Shown one piece after another: positions 36,064-44,721 of a stretch of 64,000 nt of DNA. How positions within the stretch are numbered: the first letter of the stretch is position 1; each line of letters starts with the position of its first letter. Below the pieces are notes generated by a model. That model worked only from the letters and a program-made list of their open reading frames with translations. It searched no databases and was not told the origin of the DNA. Position numbers and translations under genes: made by a program. The stretch covers positions 124,001 through 188,000 of the forward strand of contig NZ_JNKN01000001.1 of assembly GCF_000702065.1 (NCBI RefSeq), written 5' to 3'. Source of the DNA: Kandleria vitulina DSM 20405 (GTDB lineage: Bacteria; Bacillota_I; Bacilli_A; Erysipelotrichales; Coprobacillaceae).

Positions 36064-38337
36064 CTAATGACGAAAGCCAATCGTAAATATTATAGCTAGT
36101 GAAATCACCATCATTAAAACAATCGCAATAATTGAAGTAGAATCTCCTGTTTCCACAGTCTTCTTGCTGAGTTTTACTTCCTTATTCTCCTTTTTCACCT
36201 CATAATGTTTTCTATTCATCACTGTAAGCGTGATTGTTCCATCACCTCTTGTATCATTATTTATATGCACTATCTCTTCTTTTCTATTAAGCTCATAGCC
36301 CTTAGGTGCTTCTTCTTCCTTAATGATATACGTTCCAAAGAGAAGATGATCAAATTTCACTTGACCATTTTCTAAATGTTTTTTCATAATGCACTTCTTA
36401 TCTTTATATAAGCCAAAGACACCACTTTTATCATTAAGTACTTTTCCTTCTTCATCTACCTTCTCTACAATTAGATCAGTATAAAGATAATCATCATGCA
36501 TGATGATTGTCTTTTCTACTTTATCATTCTTCACTTTAAAAGACATGCTATTGGCAATCTGATAGCCCTCTGGTGCCATTGTTTCAGTTAAGATATACTC
36601 ATGATTTTCTTCTAATCCTTTAATAGGATGAGCCTTATTATCACTGATCCATTCATCTACTTCTTCTCCTTGATCACATTTCTTATTCTGATTGCGATCT
36701 TCAAAGACACAAAGATGAGCACCCTCTACTTCTTGATCAGCCATATCTTTCTTATAGACACGATAGACATTATCCTTCATTTCCACCTTTGCTTTCACTT
36801 TACCATTAATGATTACATCACTATGACTATCAATAGAGAAGGCTACATCTTCACTTTTCACATAGCCTTCGGGTGCTCCATTAATAAAGGAATCATCTTT
36901 TTTAAGGACTTCACTTAATATATAGGAATGATCAGTCTTTAATCCTTTAGCAAGATGTTCACTGCCATCACTTTCCCATTCATCGACAATGTTTCGTTCA
37001 TTTTGATCTAAGACACCATTCTTGTTAGTATCTTCAAAGATTGTCAAATGGGCTCCCTTAACTTCTTTTCCCGTTGTGATATCAGTCTTAGAGATCACTA
37101 CATTTCTATTGATAATAGGTTGTCCATTATTTAAGGTATAAACCTCATTGTCTTTACTTAAGGTAAAATGATATTCCTTCTGGTCTAGTACATGTCCCTC
37201 CACAGTTTTTTCTTCTACCACATAATACTTGCCTAGTCCTAGCTTAGATGAAATAGCTTCTCCTTTTTCATCTGTTTCTAGCTGTTCAATCTTATCTCCT
37301 TTCTTGTATTTCACAAAATCTTCATCTGCTCTAAGTGAGAAGATAACATGTGGCAGTGGCTTAGCATGGTTATGCTTAACAAGTTTCACTTGTCCTAAAG
37401 AAGGACGGTCTACACTTTTACAGATGATATTTTCTGCATTTAGATTCACCTTGATAGGATTATCCATAATCTGATAGTTCTTTGGTGGAGTCTCCTCTTT
37501 GATGTAATAAATGCCTTCTTCTAATTCAGGAGAGAGTGCCTTCCCTTCTTTATCTGTAACAAGGCGTCCGACCTCCTTTCCTGATGGTGAATCATTGTGA
37601 ATAGAGAAGATAGCACCAGAGAGATCTCCGCTCGTATTGACGCCTTCAGTGGTAGCGCTTTTTAAAAGCGTAAATCGATACTTCTTCACTGTCTTCCATT
37701 TATAGACACGCCACAGTTTCACAGTCTTTTTCTTAGGTTCAATCTTAGATATACGGTTTCCCGTGACTATCCCCTCAATAAGGTTCCCTTTAGAGGTCTT
37801 ATCTTGACGATTGCTAGAATGCCAATACTTGTCATCATGGGGTGAATCACCCCAGAAGAATCCAACGTGATGGGATCCGTTCTTCGTTGTCACGCCCCCA
37901 TCTACAAACGACCAGATGATATCTCCTTTTTCCAGTATGCCAGAATTAAGCATATCCTTCTTGGTCTTAAAATCATAATAGCGAATGTTATTCTTATTGG
38001 CCCAGCTGACCCATCCTACCTTATTGGCAGAGACACCATCAGGAATCTCATTTCGCGCATGATGCTTCTTTACTGGCATATTGTAAAGCACATACCAGAT
38101 AAATCCCGTACATTGCATATGTCCCTTCTTGCCTGGTACAGGATCTTCATGAGCCTTGTCAGCACCATAAGGTGTTCCTAAAAAACGTGACTTGTTTTTT
38201 GTCAGATAGCTGACAACCTCATTTCTTGTGACTCCAAAATAATCAGTTAAATCATATTTCATGCTGTTGGCTGCCATGACCGGCGTCACTGCTGATATAA
38301 GCAGTCCAATCATCAATACTATTCTCCATTTTTTCAT
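36064..38337 (-). CDS. Secreted NlpC/P60-like protein with SpaA/Cna-B repeats and C-terminal membrane anchor
   Basis: 757 aa from ATG 38337, after AGGAGG. Signal peptide (about residues 1-24). Next is a cysteine-peptidase-like domain (about 30-205) with HMQCTGFIWYVLY (candidate nucleophile Cys) and SHHVGFFWG (candidate His), like NlpC/P60. About 215-700 hold four or five prealbumin-like SpaA/Cna-B repeats with E-rich strand ends such as YYIKEETPP and YILTETMAPEGY. Two repeats carry Ca-binding-like loops (DTNKNGVLDQNE, DRNQNKKCDQGE). The end reads VETGD, a hydrophobic helix and Arg-His, a sorting-signal layout without Leu-Pro. Its ATG overlaps the MazF-like gene stop by ATGA. Possible adhesin or pilin-like wall enzyme. 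Confidence 0.85.
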   Translation of the reverse strand: MKKWRIVLMIGLLISAVTPVMAANSMKYDLTDYFGVTRNEVVSYLTKNKSRFLGTPYGADKAHEDPVPGKKGHMQCTGFIWYVLYNMPVKKHHARNEIPDGVSANKVGWVSWANKNNIRYYDFKTKKDMLNSGILEKGDIIWSFVDGGVTTKNGSHHVGFFWGDSPHDDKYWHSSNRQDKTSKGNLIEGIVTGNRISKIEPKKKTVKLWRVYKWKTVKKYRFTLLKSATTEGVNTSGDLSGAIFSIHNDSPSGKEVGRLVTDKEGKALSPELEEGIYYIKEETPPKNYQIMDNPIKVNLNAENIICKSVDRPSLGQVKLVKHNHAKPLPHVIFSLRADEDFVKYKKGDKIEQLETDEKGEAISSKLGLGKYYVVEEKTVEGHVLDQKEYHFTLSKDNEVYTLNNGQPIINRNVVISKTDITTGKEVKGAHLTIFEDTNKNGVLDQNERNIVDEWESDGSEHLAKGLKTDHSYILSEVLKKDDSFINGAPEGYVKSEDVAFSIDSHSDVIINGKVKAKVEMKDNVYRVYKKDMADQEVEGAHLCVFEDRNQNKKCDQGEEVDEWISDNKAHPIKGLEENHEYILTETMAPEGYQIANSMSFKVKNDKVEKTIIMHDDYLYTDLIVEKVDEEGKVLNDKSGVFGLYKDKKCIMKKHLENGQVKFDHLLFGTYIIKEEEAPKGYELNRKEEIVHINNDTRGDGTITLTVMNRKHYEVKKENKEVKLSKKTVETGDSTSIIAIVLMMVISLAIIFTIGFRH

Positions 38338-38873
38338 ATTGCTTCCTCCTTGCACTCATCAAATATTTTTTCTTTTATAAATGATTTGATATCTTCTTTA
38401 TTGGTGCACACTTCATAGATGGGCTTTCTTTCATCTAAACGCTGCAGATCCACCATTCTCATATCCGAAAGCTGCATACGACAATGCATCTTTTCGTGGT
38501 GATACATCGTTTCTATTTCCATCTCAAAGTTTTCATTGATAGCAGAGGAATTCTCTTTAATGGATGTACAAGGCACTATCAACATCTTATATCCAAAATC
38601 TTTTAATACATAACACCAGTGTCCATCCTGAAGTTCTTTAGGATAACCACGTCCAATATTGAAATAAGCCAATGTATGAATCTTGGGCTTATGGTGAACA
38701 TGGTAGAACGTGTGATCGACATTATGATCCTTCACCAGCTGACAAAAAAAGAAAGCCAGCTGACTAGTCTGAAACATCAGACTATGCGTATATTTCTCTA
38801 CGTCGTAGCATCCTGATTGTTCAAGTGACAGCAAATATTTCTTAAATTGAATAAGATTCGTCTGTGTACTCAT
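38334..38873 (-). CDS. MazF/PemK-like protein coupled to the surface protein
   Basis: 179 aa. The middle and C-terminal parts recall PemK/MazF barrels: YFNIGRGYPKELQDGHWCYV, then MLIVPCTSIKENS (the VVPLTS block of MazF), and RMQLSDMRMVDLQRLDERKP (the block reading LSQIRTIDKRRL in MazF). About 65 N-terminal residues are extra and helical. No antitoxin-like gene lies upstream. Its stop overlaps the start of the surface-protein gene (ATGA), so the two are made together. The family call is from motif resemblance only. It could be a MazF-like RNA-binding regulator and not a toxin. Confidence 0.55.
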   Translation of the reverse strand: MSTQTNLIQFKKYLLSLEQSGCYDVEKYTHSLMFQTSQLAFFFCQLVKDHNVDHTFYHVHHKPKIHTLAYFNIGRGYPKELQDGHWCYVLKDFGYKMLIVPCTSIKENSSAINENFEMEIETMYHHEKMHCRMQLSDMRMVDLQRLDERKPIYEVCTNKEDIKSFIKEKIFDECKEEAI

Positions 38874-38988
38874 CTTTTTCCCTTCTTCCTATAAAAAATA
38901 AATTCTATTTTTCTATTCTTAAAAAGAAGGTTTTTTTCTCATAGAAATATGAAAAGATTTTTATATGATTAAAATAATAGCAAAAGAC

Positions 38989-39017
38989 TTTCCATTTTAA
39001 ACTAAAGTCCCTATAAT
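38989..39017 (+). promoter_or_regulatory. glmS promoter
   Basis: TTTCCA (38989-38994), 17-nt spacer, TATAAT (39012-39017), about 30 bases before the ribozyme cleavage site. Confidence 0.6.
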
Positions 39018-39048
39018 ATGTTTGTGTCACAATGTCTACAATAAATAT

Positions 39049-39178
39049 AGCGCCAGAACTCTTCGGAGTTGACGAGGACCAGATTTATCGAATATTCGGC
39101 GGATGATCTGGAGGTATGATGCTACCTGAACGATGGGCAAAACAAGAAGCAATTCTTGCACAAATTCCATTTGGCATC
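39049..39178 (+). ncRNA. glmS ribozyme-riboswitch
   Basis: The leader of glmS contains the conserved ribozyme core: AGCGCC at the cleavage site (cut expected between A39049 and G39050), GTTGACGAGG, TTTATCGAATATTCGGCGG and a downstream pairing region ending near TTTGGCATCATTC. Bound glucosamine-6-phosphate triggers self-cleavage and decay of the mRNA, lowering GlmS. P1 is capped by a CTTCGG-type loop. This accounts for most of the 346-base gap before glmS. Confidence 0.96.
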
Positions 39179-39219
39179 ATTCATTGTCGACACATATTTC
39201 ACTAATAGGAGGTCAAAAT

Positions 39220-41022
39220 ATGTGTGGAATTACAGCCTATGTAGGTAAAGGAGAAGCTCTTCCTTTCCTAATGCAAGGGTTATCTAAACTTGAATACCGC
39301 GGTTATGATTCAGCCGGGGTCACTGTTTTAAAGGATGGTCATTTAACAACTGTTAAATGTAAAGGACGCCTTACAAACTTAGAAGAAGAATTAAAAAAAT
39401 ATGATATGAGCGGATGTGTGGGTATCGGTCATACAAGATGGGCTACACATGGTGTACCATCAAACTTAAACTCTCACCCTCATACAAATATGAGCAATAC
39501 ATTATCAATTGTTCATAATGGAATCATCGAAAACTATCGTGAACTTAAAGAAACATTGATTGAAAAAGGCTATACTTTTAAATCAGATACTGATAGTGAA
39601 GTTGTCGTTCAGTGCCTTGATTATTTCTATCATGGAGATATCATCGATGCAGTTCATAAAGTTCTAGCAGTCATCGAAGGATCTTATGCATTATGTATCA
39701 TTTCTACTGAAAATCCAGATAAGATCGTCGTTGCTAAAAAGGATTCACCATTAGTTATCGGTAAGACTGACGAAGGTTATGTTGCTGCGAGTGATACACC
39801 TGCTCTTCTTGCTTATACTAAAGATGTTTATTTCTTAGATGATAATGATATTGCCATCTTAACAGCTGATAGTGTTTCTTTCATCGATAAAGACAACAAC
39901 CCTATCGAAAAAGAAATCGTCACTATCCCATATGATATGGAAGCTGCTCAAAAAGATGGATATGACACTTACATGTTAAAAGAAATCAATGAACAGCCTC
40001 ATGTTATCAATGAAACATTAAGAGGAAGAGTCTTTGAAGATAAAGTTGTTCTTAATGAAATCAAAGATGTAGATTTCTCAAAATTCAATAAAGTATACTT
40101 TGTTGCATGCGGTACTGCTTACCATGCATGCTTATGCGGTGCTCAGATTCTTGAAAGAGCTACAAAGCTTCCAGTTATCACTCAGGTTGCTTCTGAATTC
40201 CGTTACAATGATCCAATCATTGATGAAAAGACATTATGTATCTACGTTTCACAGTCAGGTGAAACTGCTGATACTTTAGCAGCACTTCGTCTTGCTAAAA
40301 GCAAAGGCTGCACAACAATCGCTATTGCCAATGTATTAGGCTCTACAATTTCAAGAGATGCTGATTATACATTATATACTTGTGCAGGTCCTGAAATCGC
40401 GGTTGCTTCTACAAAAGCCTATACAACTCAGCTTGTCTTATTGACTTTATTGGCATTATATATCGCTCAAGATCTTCATTTAGATGTAGATCAGGATATC
40501 TTAAATCAGCTTAATGATCTTCCTGCCTATGTTGAAAATCTTATTAAAGATGAAGAACTATTCGCTAACTACGCTAAAATGCTTAAAGATAAACATGACT
40601 GCTACTTCATCGGTCGTTCATTAGACTACGCATCAGTTCTTGAAGGAGCATTAAAATTAAAAGAAGTATCTTATGTTCACGCTGATGCCTATATCGCTGG
40701 TGAATTAAAGCATGGTCCAATTGCTTTAATTGAAGATGGCACAGTTGTCATTGCGGTGGCAACACAGCCTCATGTAGCAGCTAAGACTATTTCAAACATC
40801 CAGGAAACTGTCGCTCGTGGTGCAGATGTTATCTTATTTACAACTGAAAATGAAGAAGTAAACAATGTAAAGAACACTTACATCTTACCTTCAATCAACC
40901 CACTATTACAGAGCGTGCTTGTTGCTATCCCACTACAGCTGATTGCTTACCATACAGCTAACATCAAGGGATGCGATGTTGATAAACCAAGAAACTTGGC
41001 AAAATCAGTTACTGTAGAATAA
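39220..41022 (+). CDS. glmS: Glutamine-fructose-6-phosphate aminotransferase
   Basis: Makes glucosamine-6-phosphate for cell wall precursors. 600 aa from ATG 39220 (AGGAGG at 39208-39213). The N-terminal CGITAYVG exposes Cys as the nucleophile after Met removal. The frame stays open upstream through the ribozyme, which is not translated. The glutaminase domain (about residues 1-240) is followed by two SIS isomerase domains (SQSGETADTL, STKAYTTQ, ELKHGPIALI). The C-terminal DKPRNLAKSVTVE is invariant in the family. Confidence 0.97.
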   Translation: MCGITAYVGKGEALPFLMQGLSKLEYRGYDSAGVTVLKDGHLTTVKCKGRLTNLEEELKKYDMSGCVGIGHTRWATHGVPSNLNSHPHTNMSNTLSIVHNGIIENYRELKETLIEKGYTFKSDTDSEVVVQCLDYFYHGDIIDAVHKVLAVIEGSYALCIISTENPDKIVVAKKDSPLVIGKTDEGYVAASDTPALLAYTKDVYFLDDNDIAILTADSVSFIDKDNNPIEKEIVTIPYDMEAAQKDGYDTYMLKEINEQPHVINETLRGRVFEDKVVLNEIKDVDFSKFNKVYFVACGTAYHACLCGAQILERATKLPVITQVASEFRYNDPIIDEKTLCIYVSQSGETADTLAALRLAKSKGCTTIAIANVLGSTISRDADYTLYTCAGPEIAVASTKAYTTQLVLLTLLALYIAQDLHLDVDQDILNQLNDLPAYVENLIKDEELFANYAKMLKDKHDCYFIGRSLDYASVLEGALKLKEVSYVHADAYIAGELKHGPIALIEDGTVVIAVATQPHVAAKTISNIQETVARGADVILFTTENEEVNNVKNTYILPSINPLLQSVLVAIPLQLIAYHTANIKGCDVDKPRNLAKSVTVE

Positions 41023-41025
41023 GCT

Positions 41026-41056
41026 AAAACGTACATCAGGATATGATGTACGTTTT
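41026..41056 (+). terminator. glmS terminator
   Basis: A 13-bp stem AAAACGTACATCA/TGATGTACGTTTT with loop GGATA, followed by T. Confidence 0.85.
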
Positions 41057-41153
41057 TTCATGTATTTCTAATATTTTTATATTCATTACAACCGCTTTCG
41101 TTTTTCTTCACATTATCCAAAAAAAATGGTAAACTTAAGTATGAGGTGATAAT

Positions 41154-42395
41154 GTGGACAACAAAGAAAACAAAGATTTAACAGCGTATGATAACCGTTT
41201 CCACGAAGATCCAACATCTTTTAATGATTTTCAGGCCGCTGATTATATCAAGGAATTAAAGAACCAGGGCAAGAATGACGAAGCTATTGAAGTAGGTCGT
41301 ACATTCTTGGAAGTAGCTCCTGAATTAAAGAGATACATCAACTATTTCGGTTATGCGCTATATAACCGTTATATCAATATTGAAGATGAAAAGATTGCAG
41401 AAAATGAAACATTATTCTTTACAATCCTGGATGAAATTGCAAATGTATGCAAGCAAGAACGTTATTCTCCATTGGAAGCTGCTGTTAATAAAGCAATCAA
41501 ATATGTCAGCAAGAAGAATCCTGTTGACTACGGAAAACTATCTGAAATTCTAGAGTATCTTGATGCCCCTACTTTAGATGATACACCATTCATCAATAAA
41601 GAAGGCAGAGAGTACGAAAGCAAGAAAGAAAAATGGTACAGAATGAAAGTTAGAGCACTTTATGAAGTGAAAGACTACAGAAACTGTATCGAACAGGCGA
41701 ACATCGCGCTTACCCTACCTTTAAAATGGCATTATAACAATTTAAACTGGGTAAAATACTACCGTGGTGTTTCTCTAATTGAAGTAGGAAGATATGAAGA
41801 AGCTGAACATGTATTCCTTGAATTAAAGAACAGCTTCAAGATCGTTAACCTTTCATCAGTCCTTTATAAGCTTTATGTCAATACTGGACGTGAAAATGAT
41901 GCGTATACTTATCTTATCAACGATTTCTTCCTATCAGGATATGATGCTTCAAACTTAGATAACTATGTTGCTATCGCAAAAATGGCACATGATAAAGGTG
42001 TAGAAAAAGCTGAAAAGATTGCTGCTGCAATGATCAATAAGATCAAGAGCAACGCTTATGAAACTGAATTAGATCTTTCTGAATATGACAATGAAAGTGC
42101 TGATTCATTATTCGATATGCTTTATTCTGAAATCATGTATCATCTTGAACGTTATATCAAACGTGAAGAAGGTAAAGTTATCTACTACAACAACAGTAGA
42201 AACTTTGGTAGCATTCTTCAGGAAAATGAAGATGACAATCTATTCTTCATGCAGGCTGATTTCATCGATGATGAAGAAGTCAGAAAATTCGATGTTGTTG
42301 AATTTTCTCGTATTGCAACATATGATCGTAAGAAGAAACAGGCTTCTACTAAAGCAGTTCTTCTTAAGGTTTTATATGAAGATATCAACTATTAA
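41154..42395 (+). CDS. TPR-like repeat protein, unknown function
   Basis: 413 aa, soluble, helical and acidic. Degenerate tetratricopeptide pairs are visible around residues 30-65 (NDEAIEVGRTFLEVAPELKR), 165-195 and 200-245 (YRGVSLIEVGRYEEAEHVFL). The last ~100 residues differ: strand-like, with FGSILQENEDDNLFFMQADF. It starts with GTG 41154 after GAGGTG. An ATG two bases earlier is out of frame and opens only nine codons. Monocistronic, with a terminator just behind. I cannot name a function; a scaffold or RNA-associated role would be guesswork. Confidence 0.75.
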   Translation: MDNKENKDLTAYDNRFHEDPTSFNDFQAADYIKELKNQGKNDEAIEVGRTFLEVAPELKRYINYFGYALYNRYINIEDEKIAENETLFFTILDEIANVCKQERYSPLEAAVNKAIKYVSKKNPVDYGKLSEILEYLDAPTLDDTPFINKEGREYESKKEKWYRMKVRALYEVKDYRNCIEQANIALTLPLKWHYNNLNWVKYYRGVSLIEVGRYEEAEHVFLELKNSFKIVNLSSVLYKLYVNTGRENDAYTYLINDFFLSGYDASNLDNYVAIAKMAHDKGVEKAEKIAAAMINKIKSNAYETELDLSEYDNESADSLFDMLYSEIMYHLERYIKREEGKVIYYNNSRNFGSILQENEDDNLFFMQADFIDDEEVRKFDVVEFSRIATYDRKKKQASTKAVLLKVLYEDINY

Positions 42396-42396
42396 T

Positions 42397-42425
42397 AAAA
42401 AAGACTGATTTTTTCAGTCTTTTTT
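42397..42425 (+). terminator. Terminator after the TPR gene
   Basis: A 12-bp stem AAAAAAGACTGA/TCAGTCTTTTTT with a T loop, followed by T-rich DNA. Confidence 0.8.
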
Positions 42426-42505
42426 ATTTTATAGCTATAATTTTTTTCTTTTTATTTAGGATAAATCATCAAATTCAAAAACATTTTTGCAAATGTACAA
42501 AATTA

Positions 42506-42534
42506 TTGACAAAATAATGAAACTTCACTATTAT
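42506..42534 (+). promoter_or_regulatory. Promoter of the T-box ABC transporter operon
   Basis: TTGACA (42506-42511), 17-nt spacer, TATTAT (42529-42534). Close to consensus. Confidence 0.85.
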
Positions 42535-42540
42535 TTAAGT

Positions 42541-42783
42541 AATATCATATAAAAAACATTGAAGTGACATAGTAAAGAGCACTGTGGCAAAAGAGATATC
42601 ACGGATGGTGAAAGTGATACGCAAAGGTTCTTGAATTCACCACGGAGTTATACAGCAGAAAAGCTGTTTCGGCAGTGCCCGTTATCGCACATGGTTCTTT
42701 GAACCTAGTAAGGCAGAACTTGTGAAAGTTATGCAACTAGAGGTGGTAACGCGTGGATTCGCCCTCTTGGGTGAGTCTTTTTT
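42541..42783 (+). promoter_or_regulatory. T-box leader, specifier read as UUC (Phe)
   Basis: Uncharged tRNA binding stops termination and turns on the transporter. Stem I shows AAGAGATATCAC, GGATGGTGAAA and GTGATA; then GAATTCACC, where TTC (42636-42638) sits between GAA and AC, the same frame as GAA-GCT-AC in the alaS T-box of this window. The antiterminator carries GGTGGTAACGCG (42742-42753). Its UGGU bulge pairs with a tRNA ending A-CCA, which fits tRNA-Phe and not the usual G73 of tRNA-Trp. The terminator is GATTCGCCC/GGGTGAGTC (42756-42777) plus six T. Confidence 0.93.
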
Positions 42784-42808
42784 GTTTTTAAGAAAGAGAG
42801 GAATGGAA

Positions 42809-43780
42809 ATGAAAAAAGTTTTAAGTATCTTATTGGTTCTTGGATTAGTATTAACTGGATGTAATTCATCTAGTAAAAAGGACAAGAAGGATGTAAAGAT
42901 TGCAGTATTACAGTATATGCCACACGCTGCCTTGGATGCTGCTTATAAAGGATTTAAGGATAAGCTTGTTAAAGAAGGATATAGTGCAAAGAATATTACT
43001 TTAAAGAATGCTCAGGGAGAAATCTCTAACTGTGAAACAATTGCTGAACAGATGGTCAATGAATCACCTGATTTAATTTATGCAATTGCAACTCCAGCTG
43101 CTCAGACTATCGCAAAGAAGACTAAGGATATTCCTGTTGTCATCAGTGCGGTTACTGATCCTGAAACTTCTAAGCTTGTTAAATCTAACAAGAAACCTGG
43201 CAACAATGTTACTGGTACTTCTGATTTAACTCCTGTTAAAGATCAGATTAAATTATTGAAATCATTATTACCTAATGCAAAAGAAGTTGCTGTTCTTTAT
43301 ACAGGAAGTGAATCTAACTCTGAAATTCAGGCTAAGATTGCTGTTAAAGAAGCTAAAGCTAACGGTTTAAATGTAGTTGAAAAGACTGTTTCTGATTCAA
43401 ATGATATCGATGCTGTTGCTCGTTCAATTAAATCTGATGTTGTCTATATTCCAACTGATAACCTATTAGCTGCAAATGTTCCTACTGTAACTCAGGCTTT
43501 AAATGAAAACAATATTCCACTTATCTGTGGTGAAGAAGCTATGGTTAAAAACGGTGGATTAGCTACTTACGGTATTGATTACTACAAATTAGGACAGAAG
43601 TCTGGAGAAATGGCTGTTAAGATTCTTAAGGGTGCTACTCCTGCTACTATGCCTATTGAATATCTTGATTCAAATGACTGTCAGCTTACTATCAATAAGA
43701 CTCAGGTTTCTCGCTTTAAAGTAAGCGTTCCTGCTGATCTTGAAAAGAAAGCTAACTATGTAACTACCAATAAACAATAA
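42809..43780 (+). CDS. ABC transporter substrate-binding lipoprotein (TrpX-like family)
   Basis: 323 aa of the ABC_sub_bind family (PF04392 type). Start ATG 42809, seven bases after GAGAGG; frames opening at 42722 run through the terminator and are not used. Signal peptide with lipobox LVLTGC, Cys at about residue 20, then a Ser/Lys linker. Family landmarks: PHAALDAAYKGFKDKL, AIATPAAQT, VTDPETSKLV, GTSDLTPV, LYTGSESNS, and ATYGIDYYKLGQKSGEMA. Relatives in trpXYZ loci are thought to bind tryptophan. The T-box here points to phenylalanine instead. Confidence 0.93.
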   Translation: MKKVLSILLVLGLVLTGCNSSSKKDKKDVKIAVLQYMPHAALDAAYKGFKDKLVKEGYSAKNITLKNAQGEISNCETIAEQMVNESPDLIYAIATPAAQTIAKKTKDIPVVISAVTDPETSKLVKSNKKPGNNVTGTSDLTPVKDQIKLLKSLLPNAKEVAVLYTGSESNSEIQAKIAVKEAKANGLNVVEKTVSDSNDIDAVARSIKSDVVYIPTDNLLAANVPTVTQALNENNIPLICGEEAMVKNGGLATYGIDYYKLGQKSGEMAVKILKGATPATMPIEYLDSNDCQLTINKTQVSRFKVSVPADLEKKANYVTTNKQ

Positions 43781-43797
43781 AACAAAGGGGTATATTT

Positions 43798-44721
43798 ATG
43801 GATTTATGGATTAACGCGATGCAAGGTGCCGTTAACCAGGGGATTCTCTGGAGCATCATGGCACTTGGTGTCTACATTACATTCAGACTGCTTGATATTG
43901 CAGATCTGACTGTTGACGGATCATTCGCTACCGGGGGTGCAGTGTGTGCAGTGATCTTAGTAAACGGTGGTGATCCAATCGTTGCGATTCTTGTTTCTAC
44001 CTTAGCAGGATGCTTAGCCGGATGGGTAACTGGTTTTCTACTTACAAAATGCCACATTCCTGCCATTCTTGCAGGAATCCTATCACAGATTGGTCTTTAT
44101 TCTATCAACTTACGTATTATGGGAAAATCAAATATCCCACTATTATCTACAAAGAGTCTTTATGACTGGGGATATAGTGCTGGATTAAAGACAACACAGG
44201 CATCTATGATTGTTGGACTTCTTATTACAGTTATGATCATCGCTATTCTTTACTGGTTCTTTGGTACAGAACTTGGTTCTGCTATCCGTGCAACTGGTAA
44301 TAATGAACAAATGGTACGTGCTGTTGGGGTCAATACAAACTTTACTAAGCTTGTAGGGACAACATTATCAAATGGTCTTATTGCCTTATCTGGTGCATTG
44401 ATTACTCAGCAGCAGGGGTTTGCGGATGTTAAGATGGGGATTGGTGCTATCGTCATCGGATTAGCTTCCATCGTTATCGGTGAAGTGGTATTTGGCAATC
44501 ACGGTAATTTCCTAGTAAGATTAATTGCTATTGTTACAGGTTCAATTATCTACCGTTTAATCATTGCCCTTGTGCTTCAGGCCGGCTTATCTACTGATGA
44601 TCTTAAATTATTGACTGCCATTGTAGTAGGCGTTGCCTTAACGATTCCACATATTCTATCTAATCGTAAGCAGGTTGCCTTATATAAGAAACTTACGAAA
44701 GAGGTGGATGAGAATGCTTAA
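43798..44721 (+). CDS. ABC transporter permease (TrpY-like)
   Basis: 307 aa, a BPD_transp_2 permease with about eight membrane helices (LLDIADLTVDGSFATGGAV near the start, NGLIALSGALITQQQGFADV in the middle). Follows the lipoprotein gene by 17 bases with its own AAAGGGG site, and overlaps the ATPase gene by 8 bases. Forms the channel of the T-box-controlled importer. Confidence 0.94.
   Translation: MDLWINAMQGAVNQGILWSIMALGVYITFRLLDIADLTVDGSFATGGAVCAVILVNGGDPIVAILVSTLAGCLAGWVTGFLLTKCHIPAILAGILSQIGLYSINLRIMGKSNIPLLSTKSLYDWGYSAGLKTTQASMIVGLLITVMIIAILYWFFGTELGSAIRATGNNEQMVRAVGVNTNFTKLVGTTLSNGLIALSGALITQQQGFADVKMGIGAIVIGLASIVIGEVVFGNHGNFLVRLIAIVTGSIIYRLIIALVLQAGLSTDDLKLLTAIVVGVALTIPHILSNRKQVALYKKLTKEVDENA

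Noticed and set aside
39133-39219. Upstream extension of glmS
   Set aside because: The frame crosses the ribozyme, and GlmS needs Cys directly after the initiator Met.
42541-42783. Tryptophan reading of the T-box (TGG in CTGTGGC, about 42584)
   Set aside because: That TGG lies on the 5' side of stem I, before the conserved distal loop, whereas the specifier lies on the 3' side. The antiterminator bulge also disagrees with G73.
42722-42808. Upstream extension of the lipoprotein reading frame
   Set aside because: It runs through the T-box antiterminator and terminator and has no start site. The lipoprotein signal peptide begins at 42809.
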